A DNA stretch of 64,000 nt, taken from NCBI RefSeq assembly GCF_019175385.1, contig NC_083348.1, positions 46,894,950 through 46,958,949 on the forward strand. The letters run 5' to 3'. Shown here in pieces: positions 23,228 to 37,380 of the stretch. Below the pieces are notes generated by a model, which was not told where the DNA came from, did no database searches, and saw only the letters and a program-made list of their open reading frames with translations. How positions within the stretch are numbered: position 1 is the stretch's first letter; the number at the start of each line of letters is the position of its first letter. The DNA comes from Lycium barbarum. Lineage: Eukaryota > Streptophyta > Magnoliopsida > Solanales > Solanaceae. The position numbers and the translations under genes are program-made.

Positions 23228-25849
23228 TGTTACACCTCAAAAGATCCGTATGCGTTGCCTTGTGGATAGGATAATGTGAGCTTATGGTGATTATGAAATC
23301 CCTACGAGGTTAAGCGAAGCATTAGATAGCTTGATGTTCATACAATAAGATTTTGAAGTTCTATGAATATGTGAAGTTTAGTTTGATGAAGGGAGCGAAA
23401 CGTAAGTCGTGTTCGGTAGGGTTCCACTGTGATTGAGCTAATGTTTATGTGGTGATGTTTTGAAGGGATGCAATAGAGCCTATTTTATGGTTAATGAAGT
23501 ATTATACAAGTGTTAAGAAGGTTCCATAAGGATTGGAGATCGAACGAAACGACGGAAACCATTTTAGGGAAGTGGAGTTATACGACCACTTATACGGTCC
23601 GTATAACTTTATATGGTTCGTATAACTCCCAGCAGGGAGTTGATTTTCTGGTTGGTGAACCACGACCACTTATACAGGCCGTACAATACTATACGGACCG
23701 TATAAGTGTCCGTGGAAGTCCCGACGGGCTGATTTTCAATGTTTGTACAAATAGATGCCTTGGGTTCTTTTACTTCATTTTTCATATTCTACAAGTGTTG
23801 AGAGCTCAGAAAAAAAACCCCTCTAAGCATATTCCACTCAAGTTCAAGAGAACGCAAAGATCAAAGGCTAGAATCGAGTGTCTATGTGTTAGAAAGCTTC
23901 CAAGGGTTAGAGGACCACGAGAAATTCCATTGGAGGAGAACTAGGGTTTGGTTCAAGTAAAGTATTTCCACTCAATATTCATTCCCACACCCTCTAAGGT
24001 AATTTTTATGGTATTTCCATGTTGTTTAAGGTCTTTGAAAGTTGAAACACTTGGATTGTAAAAGAATATAGAAAATGGGTCTTGAATGTGGGAATAGTGT
24101 CATCCTTGAGTAATAGTTTGGATTGAGAAATGATTCGTGATATGATATGATTATAAACATGTTGTAAATGATGTTAAGAACATGGGATAGGCATTGTATA
24201 TGAACGGATGTAATTGTGTGTTATGACCATGAATATGGATGAATTGGAAGTGAATTGAGAAGTAAGGATAATGTATGTGAATAGAGAGTATTGTTATGAT
24301 ATTGTGAATGTTATGATTGATGTTTGGGAGTTGATGTATGATATGGAGGAAGTCGTATAAATAAAGGAGATGCTGCCCAATTTTCTCTAGTGTTAGTCAT
24401 GTATGCTAGTTATCGATTTTCTAATGATAGTATAACTCTAATGAAGGTAGAAATGCGAGCATTGAAGGAGAACGTGCAAGTGTAGAATAGTTGAACGGGA
24501 AGGTATGTAAGGCTAACCCTTTTTTCATAAGGCATGGTTCTTTGGCCAAATATCTATTCTTCTATGAGCCTATGATGCTCTCCAAATTATTCTATCTTCA
24601 AAAAGCTACAAAGCTTATAATCCTTGATATGTATTACGATTGTACTAAATTCCTCATATGACGAATAATCCTATAAGGATAGACGTAATGAATGACGATA
24701 ATGGTAATGATAATGATGATGATGGCGATAATAGCGATAACTATAATGATGACGATGATAGTAGTGATAATGCTAAAGATGCCTATGAGCTTATATGTAT
24801 GTGTGTCTATCTATGGCTATTATGAAACCCCGAGTTTATATGGCCGGGTAGAATATATAGATGTATATATATATATATGACGATGCGCGCGTACCATTGC
24901 AGTTGGGTACGAACAACACTGAGCCTTGGTAGGGCCAGGTATGTGTAACACTGAGCCTTGATTGGCCAGGTATGTATGATCCCCGAGCCTAACCATGGTT
25001 GGGTACGTGAAACACCGAACCTTCGTGGTCGGGTATGCTATGTAAATGATATGTATATGATATGGATATATATATGATATAGATATGAGTATGAATACGG
25101 ACATGATACAAATATGAATAAGAATATGTATATGAATACGATTAAGGATGTGAATGTAAATGAGTACGGATATGAATACGGATATGGATATGAATTTATG
25201 TACACCATCACGCACTAGAAATGGAAAGTTCCTATGAAAGGCAAGTAAGTGCTTACGACGATGATACTACTATCTCTCATCTTATGCTACTTCTTGTGTT
25301 TCTTATCATGCTTCTATATTGATATTGATCATGGTTTACATACTCAGTACATTCTTCGTACTGACGTACTTTTGTTTGTGGAAGCTGCGTCATGCCCGCA
25401 GGTGGCTAGGGAGACAGGCTTGATCCATAGCTATATTTCTCAGGGACTACATAGCGGAGCTCCATCTCATTCGGAGTTATAGCTTTTGGTACTTATTCTT
25501 TTGTGTACATATTTATGGGCATAGCGGGGTCCTGTCCTGCCTACATGATATGACATATTCTTCTTAGAGGCTCGTAGACATATGTATATTGTTAGATGTG
25601 TTTGGCCTTGTCGGTCTATATTTTGGATATCATTTTTTTAGCCTCGTCAGCTTACGTACATTGATATAAGCATAGTTGCTAATGATGAATATAAATGTAT
25701 TGATTGTCCAATGGGATTAGAATGATTGATGGATAGAATGTATGATTTAATATGTGGCTTACCTAGATATAAATGTAAAGGTATGTTAGAGGTGCCCGAG
25801 TGGGCTAGCACCGGGGTGCCCGTCACGACCCTCCGATTGGGTCGTGACA
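23228..25849 (+). repeat. 3' LTR of element C (2622 bp)
   Basis: It matches the 5' LTR (5889-8445) with scattered substitutions and longer ATATGAATA-type repeats (25060-25200), which account for the extra length. Two substitutions break the CGTCC/GGACG hairpin seen in the 5' copy (here CGTAC and GGAAG, near 25374). It ends GTCGTGACA, followed by TSD ATAAG. Confidence 0.93.
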
Positions 25850-26370
25850 ATAAGGTACCGTATACGAAACGTATATTGGGCTATCTTGATGCATATTCTT
25901 AGGTGTGAGGATTTGAATTCAAAGGGGTTAAAAGAAGTTGTAGTTGTTGTTGTCTTTGTTGATGAAGTTGTGGTTGTTAAAGAATCAAGGAAATGCTATC
26001 CGTTTCATTTTAGAATCGATTTATCGTTTGATATACACGATATACTAGCATCATCTAAGTTCATATACGTACTCCTTTGTTATAGGATTGGCGTAAGCAT
26101 TACGATGAGTTCGTTGTGAGTTCATATTGACGACTTAAGGTATGTTAAGGCTACCCCTTTCGTTTATTCTGGCATGATCCTTATCATATGAATGAACACA
26201 GTGAGCAAGCGAGTTCCAAAGACTCTATTCTTAGATAGTGTAGAGATATTTGTATCCTTGGCCTCCTATGTTTTATGTCCATAACTCCCAGAGACTTATC
26301 ATACTAGATTCTTATGTCACCAGAAGAGTTCAGAGTATCCTTTTTGAGTCTTGCATGCATTTATATATAT

Positions 26371-26535
26371 TATATTATATATGGATCGGGCCGTACATTC
26401 CTCGACACTATTATATTATCTATGGATCGGGTCGTACGTTCCTCGGCACTATTATATTATATATGGATCGGGTTGTACGTTCCTCGGCAGTATTATATTA
26501 TGTATGGATCGGGATGTACGTTCCACAGCACTATC
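26371..26535 (+). repeat. 41-bp minisatellite in A 5' LTR (4 copies)
   Basis: Units read TTATATTAT-ATGGATCGGG-CGTACGTTCCTCGGCACTA with small changes. The homologous tract in A's 3' LTR (44551-44757) has five copies, so the array changed length since insertion. Confidence 0.87.
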
Positions 26536-27230
26536 AGTTATATTATTATCTATGCCTATCATACGCCACAGAGTCAGTTTCAGTCATATAGAGTTACGCA
26601 GATATTCTCAGATGTTAGCCACAGATGCATTCAAATATTGAGACTGGTTTTCATGATTCATCTGTACTTGATGTTCTTATGCCTTACATACAAGGTACAT
26701 TGTTCGTACTGACGTCCCTTTGCCTGGGGGTGTTGTGTTCATGCCACGCAACCCCAGATTGTTTTGCAGGAAAGATTATTCTGGTGACTGACTGTAGGGT
26801 ATTCCCAGGCTATCGGCTGGATTGGTAAACTCCATTTCATTCGGAGTATGGCCGAGTCAGAGTATTTCTTTATGATTTGAGTCAGATGCATTATGGGTAT
26901 GTTGGGACCCTGTCCCAAATTATGTTTTGAGATCATGTTCTACATTAGAGACTTTTGCAGATAGAGTCATGTATACAGTATGTCAGTCTTGTAGGCGTCT
27001 ATGTAAGCCTACATATCATTTTGCATTACTTTACGGATTCATATTATTACAGATTTTACTTGAATTAAGAAAGACGAAAATAATGTTTTGAAAAGCTTTC
27101 ATTATGCATATCATTTCATGATTAAGAGTCCAGTAAGATTATGAGTATAACGAGAACCAGCGAGTTCGCTCGGCTCTAAGTAAGGGTCGAGTGCCTATCA
27201 TGCCCCATTCAGAATTGGGGTGTGACAAAG

Positions 27231-27242
27231 TGGTATCAGAGC
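27231..27242 (+). promoter_or_regulatory. Primer binding site of element A
   Basis: TGGTATCAGAGC is a perfect initiator-Met tRNA type site, three bases after the LTR end. Confidence 0.92.
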
Positions 27243-30200
27243 AGTTCGTCCTAAGGGTTGTCTGCAAAGTCGTGTCTAGTAGAGTCTTGTTTATGGTGTG
27301 TTGCGCGCCACATTTATAAATAGGAGGCTACAGGGCATTTAAGATGGTTACTCTTCTTTCATATCTAAGATCATGCGACAGAGCCAAGCCATAGGAAATG
27401 AGATTCCTTATACTAACCCTTGATTTCAGCAGAAGAACAACATCGACAGAAGCAAGTGAGTGATGATATTGGAAGTTACAGAGGTAAGTCACTTCGTTGA
27501 GGCTACGTTATCAGAATATGTATTTATATGATAATGGATTGGTTGTCATAGAGGTAAGTCAGTGTCAGTTCAACAGAGGAATTGATTAAATGTATCTCTT
27601 GATAATAAGTTCTGTTATAAGTTTGTGAACTAAACAAATTGAATGAATCAGTACCAAGGTAAGTAACGGTACGAAAGATGTATGTCGGGTAAGGTAAGAA
27701 TATTGAGGTATGACTGAAATATAAAGCTAAAAAATGAAAGGGAAAGTAAATAGGAAGGTATAACATGGCAGATCGCTAAAGGATCAGGTACATCTCGAGG
27801 TGTGATATATGAGGTAAGTTTCGACATCTTTGTACTTTTACTTGAGATTGGGAGCCCTGTGTGGCTGAGATATGTCGTATACATATTAGCCCTATGAGGC
27901 ATTGTTGGTATTTACTGCGTGCAGGTTTTGAATAGTAAGAAATATAGAGGAAACTCTGCCAAAATTTTCCTAGAATTTAAAGGAGATAAGATATAAGCTT
28001 GTAATATGTCCTAACGGGAAAAGATGTTGTGTAAAAAGTAATGGCAGGATGGGATTAATTTAGGAGTATCGTTGACAACTACAAGAGATCAGTTAAATGA
28101 TGTTGAATTGATAGTAACAGTAACTATAAGATCAACATTGATATGGTAAAGAGAAATGCTAGAGTAAATTAGGGAGATGGGTAGTACTAAAGCATGACAT
28201 AGAAGAGAAAGGGTAACTCCAATAGAATGTGATATTGAAGTATTGATTGGATGGATAAGCACAAGTAAAATACGACAAGTCTATTAGCAAAATAAAGTAA
28301 CAGCATGACAGGGGTACGAAATACGAAGGGTTATAGTGAGTGTGAATACATTGGTCAGATTACTTATGTGGTAAGTGTAATAGGGCTGATTAGAAAGAGT
28401 AAAAGGTTAAGTATGCTTACTTCACGAGGTTTATTCTATTTTATAAGCAGGCTTGCGAATGAGATCAAGAAGTGGCACTCTATAGAGTTGATTATGATCA
28501 GGATATAATGAGAATGTAGCAAGAACTGTAATACCAAGTAAGTAAAGTATAGCGAGGAAGTGACTAAAGATGTGACATTGCTATATGAATAAAGAGTGAA
28601 TGCAAGTGTGAAACTAATAAGCGAGCCATGGGGCAGTAGATAAGAAAGCTTATAAGACCTTGTTAGGGGAAATTCCAGCATAGAGGTTTCGCAATGACAA
28701 AAATGATAGTAAGCAAAAGGAAAAAGGAAGTCAACTTGAGAAAGAAATCAGAGAAAAGTGGTATGGCAAAGTAGTAGCAGTTTGTGATTTGTATAATCGA
28801 GATCACGAGTGATATCTTTGGCTGGATGTAAAAGACCAAGACTACGGAAAGATGAATAACAAAATAGAATGATTGTTAGGAAAATGATCAACATAATAAA
28901 GATGAGAGGGGATGATCAAAATGAACAGAATAAGTTTTGGAAGTGAAGAATGGATTTTATAGAAGTAATATATTCTAAAGGAAAAAGCGGTACTGAGTTA
29001 AGAATAGGGTTCCTTGTGCGAGGAATAAAGGATTGATTATAAAACGGGAGGTAGTAAGATAAATTGAGGAGGAAAGAATGTAAAGGAATAAGTATGGGTA
29101 TAGAAAGAAAAGGAAATATGCGAAGTATGCGCGCTTAAGAAGTAGTCGTACTATGAGAAAAGGAAGATGCATCTCCTACGAATATCCTATACCAAGACAG
29201 AACGAGTAAAGTATATAAAGGAATAAGGTGGAAAGAAAAATATGGCCATGAGTTATGAGTTTACCGTATGACGATAAAGCGATAAAGCAAGGCTATCATC
29301 AACGACAAATACGATATGATTATGATTGGTTTTGAAATCAATGTTGAGTGCAACACAAGGGTAAAAAAGTATGAGGCATAAGGGGTATTAGTTGCGCATG
29401 AGACTTAGATCCTTGAAAACAAAGATCGCAGGTGTTATATCCCGTGTTTTCACACGTTTGGAAAATTTGAAATATCTTGGGTTTTTGAGAAATGAGGTCA
29501 AATTTGATTTTATTTGACATAGGGGTTGTGCATGAAAGAATATTGTTGTGAAAGTGTGGGACAAGGCTAAGGGCAATGTTGGAATTTTAGAAATTAGTTT
29601 CGGGAATTACAAGACGTGGATTATAAATCATTAGGCTAAAAAAATGAAATGAATTGAGGCCCAAACCATAGACCATGGCCGGCCACTATGGCCTTGGCCC
29701 AAGTCCAATTACATGGTCATGTGCTTGACCATGTGACCAATAATTATAAGAATACCAAGTCTTCATAGTATGTCCATTAGAGAGCAAGAAAACCAAAGCA
29801 AAAAAAATAAGAGCAAGAAGAGAGGAGGGTTTCGGGTTTGGCTTGGAAATTTGACTCCCAAAAATATTGCTCCTAAAAATTTTCTTTTGTGGTTTTCCTA
29901 CTAAATTGAGTAGCCTCTTCAACTTGGTGTAGTTGTCTTGGAGGGAGAAGCACTTGATTCATCAAAGTGATCACAAGCTCAAGTGAAGAAGACTAGAGAA
30001 TAAGGTAAGAATTCATCCCTTATCCTTGTGTTATGAAGTTTTGTTTGTGTTATAGTATGTAGAAATGTGTTGATTGTATGAAGAAATGGAAGTTTGCAAA
30101 GTGGGTGTGTGGTATATATGTGTAGCCGTGTGCATGTGTATATTGTATAGCCATAATGTGTTGAATTCATGTTATATTCTAGTTGTGGTGGTAGTGAAAT

Positions 30201-33200
30201 GCATATTGGGAATGAAAGTTGAATGAATTGAGTTGAAGTTGATAACAAGAGTATATGGCCGTGTGGTGTGGAGTGTGTGGAATGGAAATGGATTAAGTTT
30301 GTTTAGTGTGTTAGTTGTGTTATTGTGATTCTTGCAATGTAAATGGAAGTAAAATGATATGAGTTTGCTTTGAAATGGAATGTAGAAACTTATGTCGCCT
30401 TAGTATGATTTTACGACATTATGAAACTGAAGTTATTAGGTTGTAAATTATGATGGGTATTGATGAATTTGGAAGATGGAATCATGTTATGAATATGTAA
30501 GTCAAGGATTAGAAGTTTCGAATGCGTTATGACTTTGGCGGAAAGTTTGTATATTATGTATACCGTGTGTATAATTGAGGAAACGATATGAAATGCTTCT
30601 AAACTATGTTATGATGATCTAGATTGATAATGAATGTGAAACCCTTGAGATTGGTTTGGAAATTGAAGTTGAAATGAAGGTTATGGCATTATGTCGGCAA
30701 GTAGAACTAGTGGTGTCATATTGTGTTTCTAATGTTTGTAGTTGATGTTGATGTTGTTGTTTGGGTTGTTGTTGATGAGTTTGAGCCGAGTTGAATACTC
30801 GGGGTGCTATATGTATAGGGGAAGTGCTGCCGAAATTTCGGTAGACAAATATGAGTTGAATTGAATTCGTAGCATCAATAACTCACAATTGGTAAATGTG
30901 ACCATTTGCAGATTCTCGACGAAACGGGGAGTGAGCTTGGATAGGCGTGCAAAGCTCACAAGGTATGTAAAGCTACCCCGATCCTTCTTTTGGCATGCCT
31001 AAGTGTATTAGAATCGGATTCGGGCCTCGAAAGACTTTTTGCCCATCGGAATCCGCAATTGAAAATCTCGCTTTTTCCTTCAGTAAGATTGAGCCCTTTT
31101 GGTTTTTGTTCTTGATAATCATGCAAACTTTCCCTAAACTACTTGGAAAGCTATAGAACGTCCGTAGAACCTTTGTAGGTGACCCCATAAGCTTAAAATA
31201 TGTAATTTGAGCCCACCGCCTTGCTTGTCCCGAGGTGGGCCCGCTATTCCCGGTTTTGCCCTTATTGTACTTAAGTCCTATTTTCGAGCGGTTTTTGAAA
31301 GAAATGTTTTGACTACCATTCTAATTACCTAACAAACATTGTTTTAAATGTTCCATTAAGTCAGATAAATTGGTTTGACACTCGGGACGACTTCAGAAAG
31401 GTTATACTCTGTAATTCACTATGATATCTGAAACTCATTTATTATGATCCTTTCCGACTTCCTTGGATTGGTTTGTTTTTGATATGCCTCATCGAGTCTA
31501 TGGAAACATTTATGATATTTTAACTGCATTAGTCTCTCACTACTCCATTCGTGGATGCCCCAATGTTTCCCACACTGAGCCCGGGCCAGGATATGTTGTC
31601 AAGCGTGATCCTTTGCATTGTTCGCCGTGCCTCGATGTGAGGGGGCAGGTATACGCGTACATGGGTTTGTGGAGTATGCTGTGCCATGTACGCTTGTTCT
31701 GATATGATTTGCTATGGCCATCTGATATGATATATTATGTGACGGGGTTATGCCCAATTCTGATTCTTCTGTGTTGTGGCACCAGCGTCGGGAGGGTGGC
31801 CACGTTCTGTCTGCCGAGTCCCTTGGCAGGGGCCGGATTTGATATGACATATGATTCTGTATACACTCTGCATGTTTTGAAAATATGTATTTGATACTTT
31901 GGATTTTCTGCTCGCTTTCTGTACGTTCTGTACCAGTTATGATTCTGTTTCTGTAATTCAGGCTTTACATATTCAGTACATATTTCGTACTGACCCCCTT
32001 TCTTCCGGGGCTGCGTTTTCATGCCGCGCAGGTACCGACGACAAGTTTGCGGATCCGACCGTCTAGGATATCTTTTCTACCATTTAGAGCGCTCTTTTAT
32101 TCAGAGCCATCTTTTGGTACAGTCTGCCACTTCTATATATGTATATTCTCGTTCATGGGTACGGCGGGGCCCTGTCCCGTCATATGATTCTGTCAGTCTG
32201 TTTAGAGGTCTGTGGACATGTGTGTGAGTTGGGATCTTTCTGTACAGACGTGTGCTTATGTTGTGTTTGGGCGATCCCATTCGCCGCCGCGACCGGTCCG
32301 CATATATTTAAATGTTTCTTTGTCGGCCCTGTGTGGCCTTTGTTGGTATTTTCTGCGTGCAGGGTATATGGGATAGTCCGTAAAACAAAGGAAACTCTGC
32401 CGAAATTTTTCTGGAAATTATCTAAATTTAAAATAAAGCCTTGTCGGCTTCTGCCATATACTAGAATGCGTTTGAGTGCCCAGATCGGGCACTAGTCACG
32501 GCCTACGGGGTTGGGTCGTGACAGCGGGTTTAAGGGGAAATGCATTTACGGTTACTATAAATTGAATACGGGAAAGAGAGGAATGACTTGAGATGGGAAG
32601 AAAAGGGAAAGATGATGCTATAAGTGAACTCTGAGCATCGAAGAATGGGATAAGTGACATTACATGGATGGTACGAATAACTAGACATACTATTATTTCG
32701 AGTATCCCTATGGGACAGAAGCTGTTAATTGGAGCGGATGTAGACATTGACTCATAACTAGCGGTTGAGCTAAGTAAAATACATCCTTGTTTAGATTGCT
32801 ATGTTGGTTGTATTACTTGATCACAAAACTACATGATGAGTATGTTAAGACTTCACACATGAATTACTGTAGCTATAAATTATAAGAAATGGCATAAATA
32901 TGATGCAGTATAATAAGGGAATTGACGAAAGGGATATATGAATTCGAGATTGGAAGTGAGGTAACGGAGATAAGTAAGACCCTTAAGGGGGGAACAAGTA
33001 AGGACAATACAAGTGTAGGGATTGAAACGATTAATCCTAAGATGTGATAGCTATAGACTCTAAAACAAAAGTGAGAGTTATGCAGAAATGAGCCTAATAG
33101 AGAGTAAATAAATGAACAAGAATCGAGCGGGTATCTGAGATTGTACTGAAAATCATTCGTGAAGACCTTGAACAACATGACATTGGGAGAAAATAACTCA

Positions 33201-33965
33201 AGGAATATTGTAAAGGATAGCAATGCTATACTGGAATAGAGGCAAAGGAATTGACAGTAAAGTCGTTTGTTAATGATATTGCGATTTATAAGTGACAAAT
33301 AAGAAGGGACATAAAGTTTTCTATAGTGATGATCAAGGGACAAATAAAGGAAAGAAAAGAGTATGAAGAGATAAGTTACAACATGATAGACGAGTCCGAG
33401 TATAAAGGAGGATCATATCAGGAAGGTGACTCACTTATATCTCTTGAAAGGATATCCCTGAGGAATCAAGGGAGTATTGCAACCGAGAGTCATTACTAAT
33501 AAGGAAACTCATTTTCAACTATTCAAAGGGAATGTTATAGATAGTGCATGTCAGAGGATTAAAATGATGACTCTAAAAAGGATGTACACTGCGGGCTATG
33601 CGACCTAAATAAAGTGTGGAAGTAGATCTATAAGAATTAGAAGAGAGAACAAGAGGAACCAATATGCGATGGTAAACCTACCCAAAGGAGAGACAGCTCC
33701 TATTCTACAGTGTTACTAGAAAGGTGACTCCAAAATAAGAAAAACTCGACCTATGCTTCAAATGTAGATGGATATAGTAAGTTGCAGTCAATTACGAAAG
33801 TAGCTGAATTATGACCACTTTATTTGGAAATTCAATATTAACAGATGTCAAGTGGAGAATGACATTAGGATAAGTAAAGAGAGGCACGTAATGATAGACG
33901 AGTTCTAGTTATAATTAATTTGTTATAAGATCACCATAACCAGTATACTTATGCAGGACTAGTTT
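27243..33965 (+). other. Non-coding internal region of element A (interrupted by G)
   Basis: Apart from solo LTR G (29433-32523) this is purine-rich DNA without any gag or pol similarity. An acceptor-like TTTCAG ends at 27428, where gag would start in relatives; no reading frame follows. From about 27870 onward it is homologous to D's internal region. It includes GTATTTACTGCGTGCAG (near 27908) and GAAACTCTGCCAAAATTTTC (near 27953). A is therefore a LARD-like element. Confidence 0.82.
29433..32523 (+). mobile_element. Solo LTR G (3091 bp, gypsy)
   Basis: It starts TGTTATATCCCG and ends GGGTCGTGACA. The flanks are GCAGG (29428-29432) and GCGGG (32524-32528), a 5-bp duplication with one mismatch. 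Inverted repeat CATGGTCA/TGACCATG (29712-29733) precedes TAATTATAAGAA. Donor-like sites are AAG|GTAAGA (30004/30005) and AG|GTATGTAAAG (30962/30963). The CTGCCGAAATTTCGGTAG near-palindrome is at 30827-30844. Hairpins AGTAC/GTAC (31975-31990), CCCC/GGGG (31994-32010) and GGCGGG/CCCGTC (32163-32181) follow. Its layout matches B and F. It also carries GAAACTCTGCCGAAATTTTT near 32391, a motif otherwise found near internal-region ends. Confidence 0.87.
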
Positions 33966-34001
33966 AACATTCCAGGACGAATGTTCTAAAGAGGGGAAGG
34001 A
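33966..34001 (+). promoter_or_regulatory. Pre-PPT hairpin and polypurine tract of element A
   Basis: AACATTC-CAGGAC-GAATGTT (33966-33985) is followed by AAAGAGGGGAAGGA (33988-34001), directly before the 3' LTR. Confidence 0.9.
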
Positions 34002-36465
34002 TGTCACATCTCGTGTTTCCATGCATTGGAAAGCGTGCGAGTTAAATGACATTATTAACGGAAATGAGGTTATCCCCCAAGCTTATAGATGGTTAGAGTG
34101 ATGGTACAGATGTATCACAAGGATTAGAAGTTAAGCAAATTGAAGAAAATAAGTTTCGCTGAGGTTCGAAATTTATTTGAATGAAATACGGTCCAAGCTA
34201 TAGTATCTTGTATACTGGACTAGGAAATTGAACCGTCCAACATGAGAAAATTTACTAGAGCTCGGAGAATTTGGTCATATTCAGGCACGAAAATCAAGAA
34301 TTCGGTGTATAAAAGGAATGAAGTCCTGAAATGATTTAAGACTAAAAGTGTGACAACAATGATTGAAATTAATATTTTATGTGTGGCAAATGAGGCTATT
34401 GACTAGTGCTATATCACACGAATACAGTAATGAGTATATGAAGTGTGTTAAAAATGGTTAATATTTAAGTGAATTGAGATCGAGAAATTAATTGTTATAG
34501 CCCGCATTTTGTACGTTCGGATATTCCAAGATCGTCGTGACAAGTTAAGGCAAGACCATTTTTTTAAAATTATTTTAAGATACAAGTTATTAGGAATATT
34601 ATTTATGAATATTGGTAGTATGGAAATATTTGGAAAGGCCATGGATAAAAAGAGAAATTTGCAAAATGGCCAATGGAAATAATGTGGAAGACTAAGGGCA
34701 AGATGGTAATTTCACGAAATTCTAGAAAAAAAAGAAGAAAAGAAAAAAAAAGGGAGAAAGAAAGAATAAGCAAAGATGACAAATAAGTCATCTTTTGCCA
34801 TCCTTCAAGAAAATTCTAGAGGAGGCCATGTGCCATGCACATGACCTTTTAATATATATGGGATCACATGGAAGAATTCATCATATTTTCCACTTCAAAG
34901 TTTGGAAGACTCAAGAAACAAAAAAACAAATGAGAGAAAAAAAATGGAGAGTTTCGGCCAAGGCCATGGAAAACTAACTCCATGAAATTTTGTCCTAAAA
35001 ATTTATTTCTTCATGTATTTCTACAAATTCAAGGATGCTCTTCAACATGGTATAATTGTTGAAGTAAGAGAACCACTCTTTGGTGCAAAATTCCAACCTT
35101 AGCTAAGTGAGGAAGTTGAATGAAAAGGTAAGAATTCATCTCCTTTTATATGTTATGGAGGCTTTGTTTATGTTGTGGAATGTAGAAAGGAGTAGATTTC
35201 ATAAGAATATGGAAGTTGCATGATGATTGTGTGTGGCCGTGTGCATGGGTGATTGTAGGAACAATGATTCAATGATTTTATGAAGTGGTTTAGTTGTTGT
35301 TGTTGTGAATTCTATGTTAACAATGAAAGTGTGATGATTTTAGTTGAAGTTGTAGATGTTGGGTTGGCCGTGTGGTGTATATGTTGTGTAGGAAAGATGA
35401 ACAAATTTATATATAGTAATTTAATTGTTGTTGATATTATCCTATGATAGAAATGAGAATTTGATGATTTAAAGTGGTGTTGGAAATATTATGGGTAGAT
35501 TTGGAAGCCAATGTAATATTAATGCCGTTTCTATATTCACGAGTATAATGTTGTTAGAATGTGTGTTGTTGGAGTAGTTCATGAATTTGGAAGCAAAAAA
35601 TGCATTAAAAATCGTTTCTAGGGAAGTTGAGGAGTTTTCGGGCAAATTATGGAATTTGGTGGAATCTTGCCTATTTTGTAGAATGACATGAAAAGCTTTC
35701 GAATTGTGTTAGAATGATCTTGAATTGGTACATGGATATGCAAATGTTGATATTGACTTAGAAGTGCAAAGTTGGGTTGGAAGTTGTTGCACTATTTAGG
35801 AAAGGAAACAATTTATGTTAGAATGCATTTTTGATTGACTATTGATGTTGTTGGTTTGTTGTTGGTATGGTTGTTGATGTCTTAGCCGAGTTAAATTCTC
35901 GGGGATGGCGCATTTACAGGGGAAATGCTGCCGAAATTTCTATAGACAAATGTTACTTCAAGATTGAATTCCTAAAGGCTCTAATTAATATTTGGTAAAC
36001 ATGACCAATTGTAGATTTTGGAGGAAACGGGATCTGAATTTGGACAAGCGTAAAAGGCAAATAAGGTATGTAAGCCTTACCCTCTCTTTCTCTTGGCATG
36101 TCCTAGATGTGATAGGCTATGATTCGAGCCTCGGGGATGACTCTACTCTTAGAAATCCGATCTTATGTTTGACCCTTTTTCATTCAGTGTCATTGAATTA
36201 GGCATATTATGTTTAGTTGAAAAAGTTGGTTTGAACATATGTAACTTCCACCAACGTAACTGGATTGCCCTGAAACTTTCGTAGATGACCTTATAAGACC
36301 AAATGTTTATAGTTTTACGTATGTCACCTCGACTTGACCCAAGGTGGGCCCACAACCCCCGACACCTATTTGTATTGTTTTATTTGTCCTATTTCCGTAC
36401 GATAATTAAGGGAAACTTTGGCTAATGTTCCGAGTTTGCTATAGGTATCTAGTAACTCAGATATA

Positions 36466-36770
36466 AGTGTTCCGACTCGACTATTCTAATATAACCACTC
36501 CGCTATGAATGATCTGGTTCGAATATTTTGATATAAGCATTCTGATGTAAATATTCCGATATAAGTATTTTGATATAAGCATTCCGATATAAATAACCCG
36601 ATATAAATATTCTAATATAAATATCCTGAGTTAGGTATGCTGGTACGAGTGTCTGGTATAAGTATTCTGATACGGGTATTCCGATATAAGTATTCTGATA
36701 TAAGTATTCGGCTATGAGTCTGGATATGAGTCTTCTGATCTGAATATTCTCTGTAAGTCTTAATGTTCTT
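36466..36770 (+). repeat. Degenerate 12-bp tandem repeats in E LTR
   Basis: Units like TATTCCGATATAAG recur about 20 times. The same tract is in the 3' LTR at about 41488-41792. It encodes apparent minus-strand openings (Ile/Tyr/Leu-rich) that are only an effect of the repeat. Confidence 0.85.
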
Positions 36771-37380
36771 TATGTACGATCTCGGATCGCTTAAAAGTCC
36801 GAAGAGGTTTCTGTATTTCAAATGCTCATAACTTCCTGATACTAACTTGGAAGAACCCGAAACCCGCTTCTGAGCCTTCGAATTTTGGCAAGTGTACCTA
36901 TCCATCGAGTATGGATTTATGTGCATATGGTTTCTTATGACTCTGCTCGTGCATGACTTAATGTCTCTTTCACTGCGTCCCGGGCCAGGTTCTGTTATCG
37001 TGCCCTTCTTCTGCTTTGTCCACTGCGTCCCGGGCCAGGTTCTGTTATCGTGTGTTTCCTCTGCATTGTTCACCGCGCCCCTCGGTGGGAGAGCCGAGTT
37101 CTGTTATCTGTATATGATGATATGGGGATGGCGGCCAGGATGGCATATGATTCTGTTCACCGCGTCTCTTCCCAGAGGGCCGGGTTCTGTTACCGCGTCC
37201 CTTATCACAGGGCCGGGATCTGTTATCTGCTATCTGCATATGTATATATTGACACATGATTTTGACATATGATGATTCTGTTTACCGCATCCCTTATCAC
37301 AGGGCCGGGATCTGTTATCTGTGAAAATATTATATGATTCCGATATGCATAATTTTTGTCCGGAAAGTAAGCACTCTGGT

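Larger units (their letters stand above)
5889..25849 (+). mobile_element. Element C: full-length chromovirus (Ty3/gypsy), decayed, host of D
   Basis: The LTRs are 5889-8445 and 23228-25849, the TSD is ATAAG (5884-5888 and 25850-25854), with a PBS at 8450 and a polypurine tract at 23215. The order gag, protease, RT, RNase H, integrase, chromodomain is complete once D (11848-21411 plus one TSD copy) is removed, giving an element of about 10.4 kb. It is the only copy here with all enzymatic domains, and so a model for the autonomous partner of the non-autonomous elements. Several stops and frameshifts show it is no longer functional. Pre-insertion sequence is seen in A's 3' LTR at about 44033-44045, where the same bases run without interruption. 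Confidence 0.95.
1590..27227 (+). repeat. 5' LTR of element A (split by B and C)
   Basis: The LTR begins TGTTACATC and ends GGGGTGTGACA at 27227. Its net length is about 2.65 kb after removing B and C with one TSD copy each. Upstream of a TATA-like stretch (5220-5235) lies an inverted repeat, GTAGTCC/GGACTAC (5165-5183), around ACGTG. A strong splice-donor-like AAG|GTAAGT sits at 5509/5510 and a second, AAG|GTATGTTAAG, at 26139/26140. A four-copy 41-bp minisatellite lies at 26371-26535. A GGGA-CCCTG-TCCC hairpin with arms TTGGGA/TCCCAA is at 26902-26918. Confidence 0.88.
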
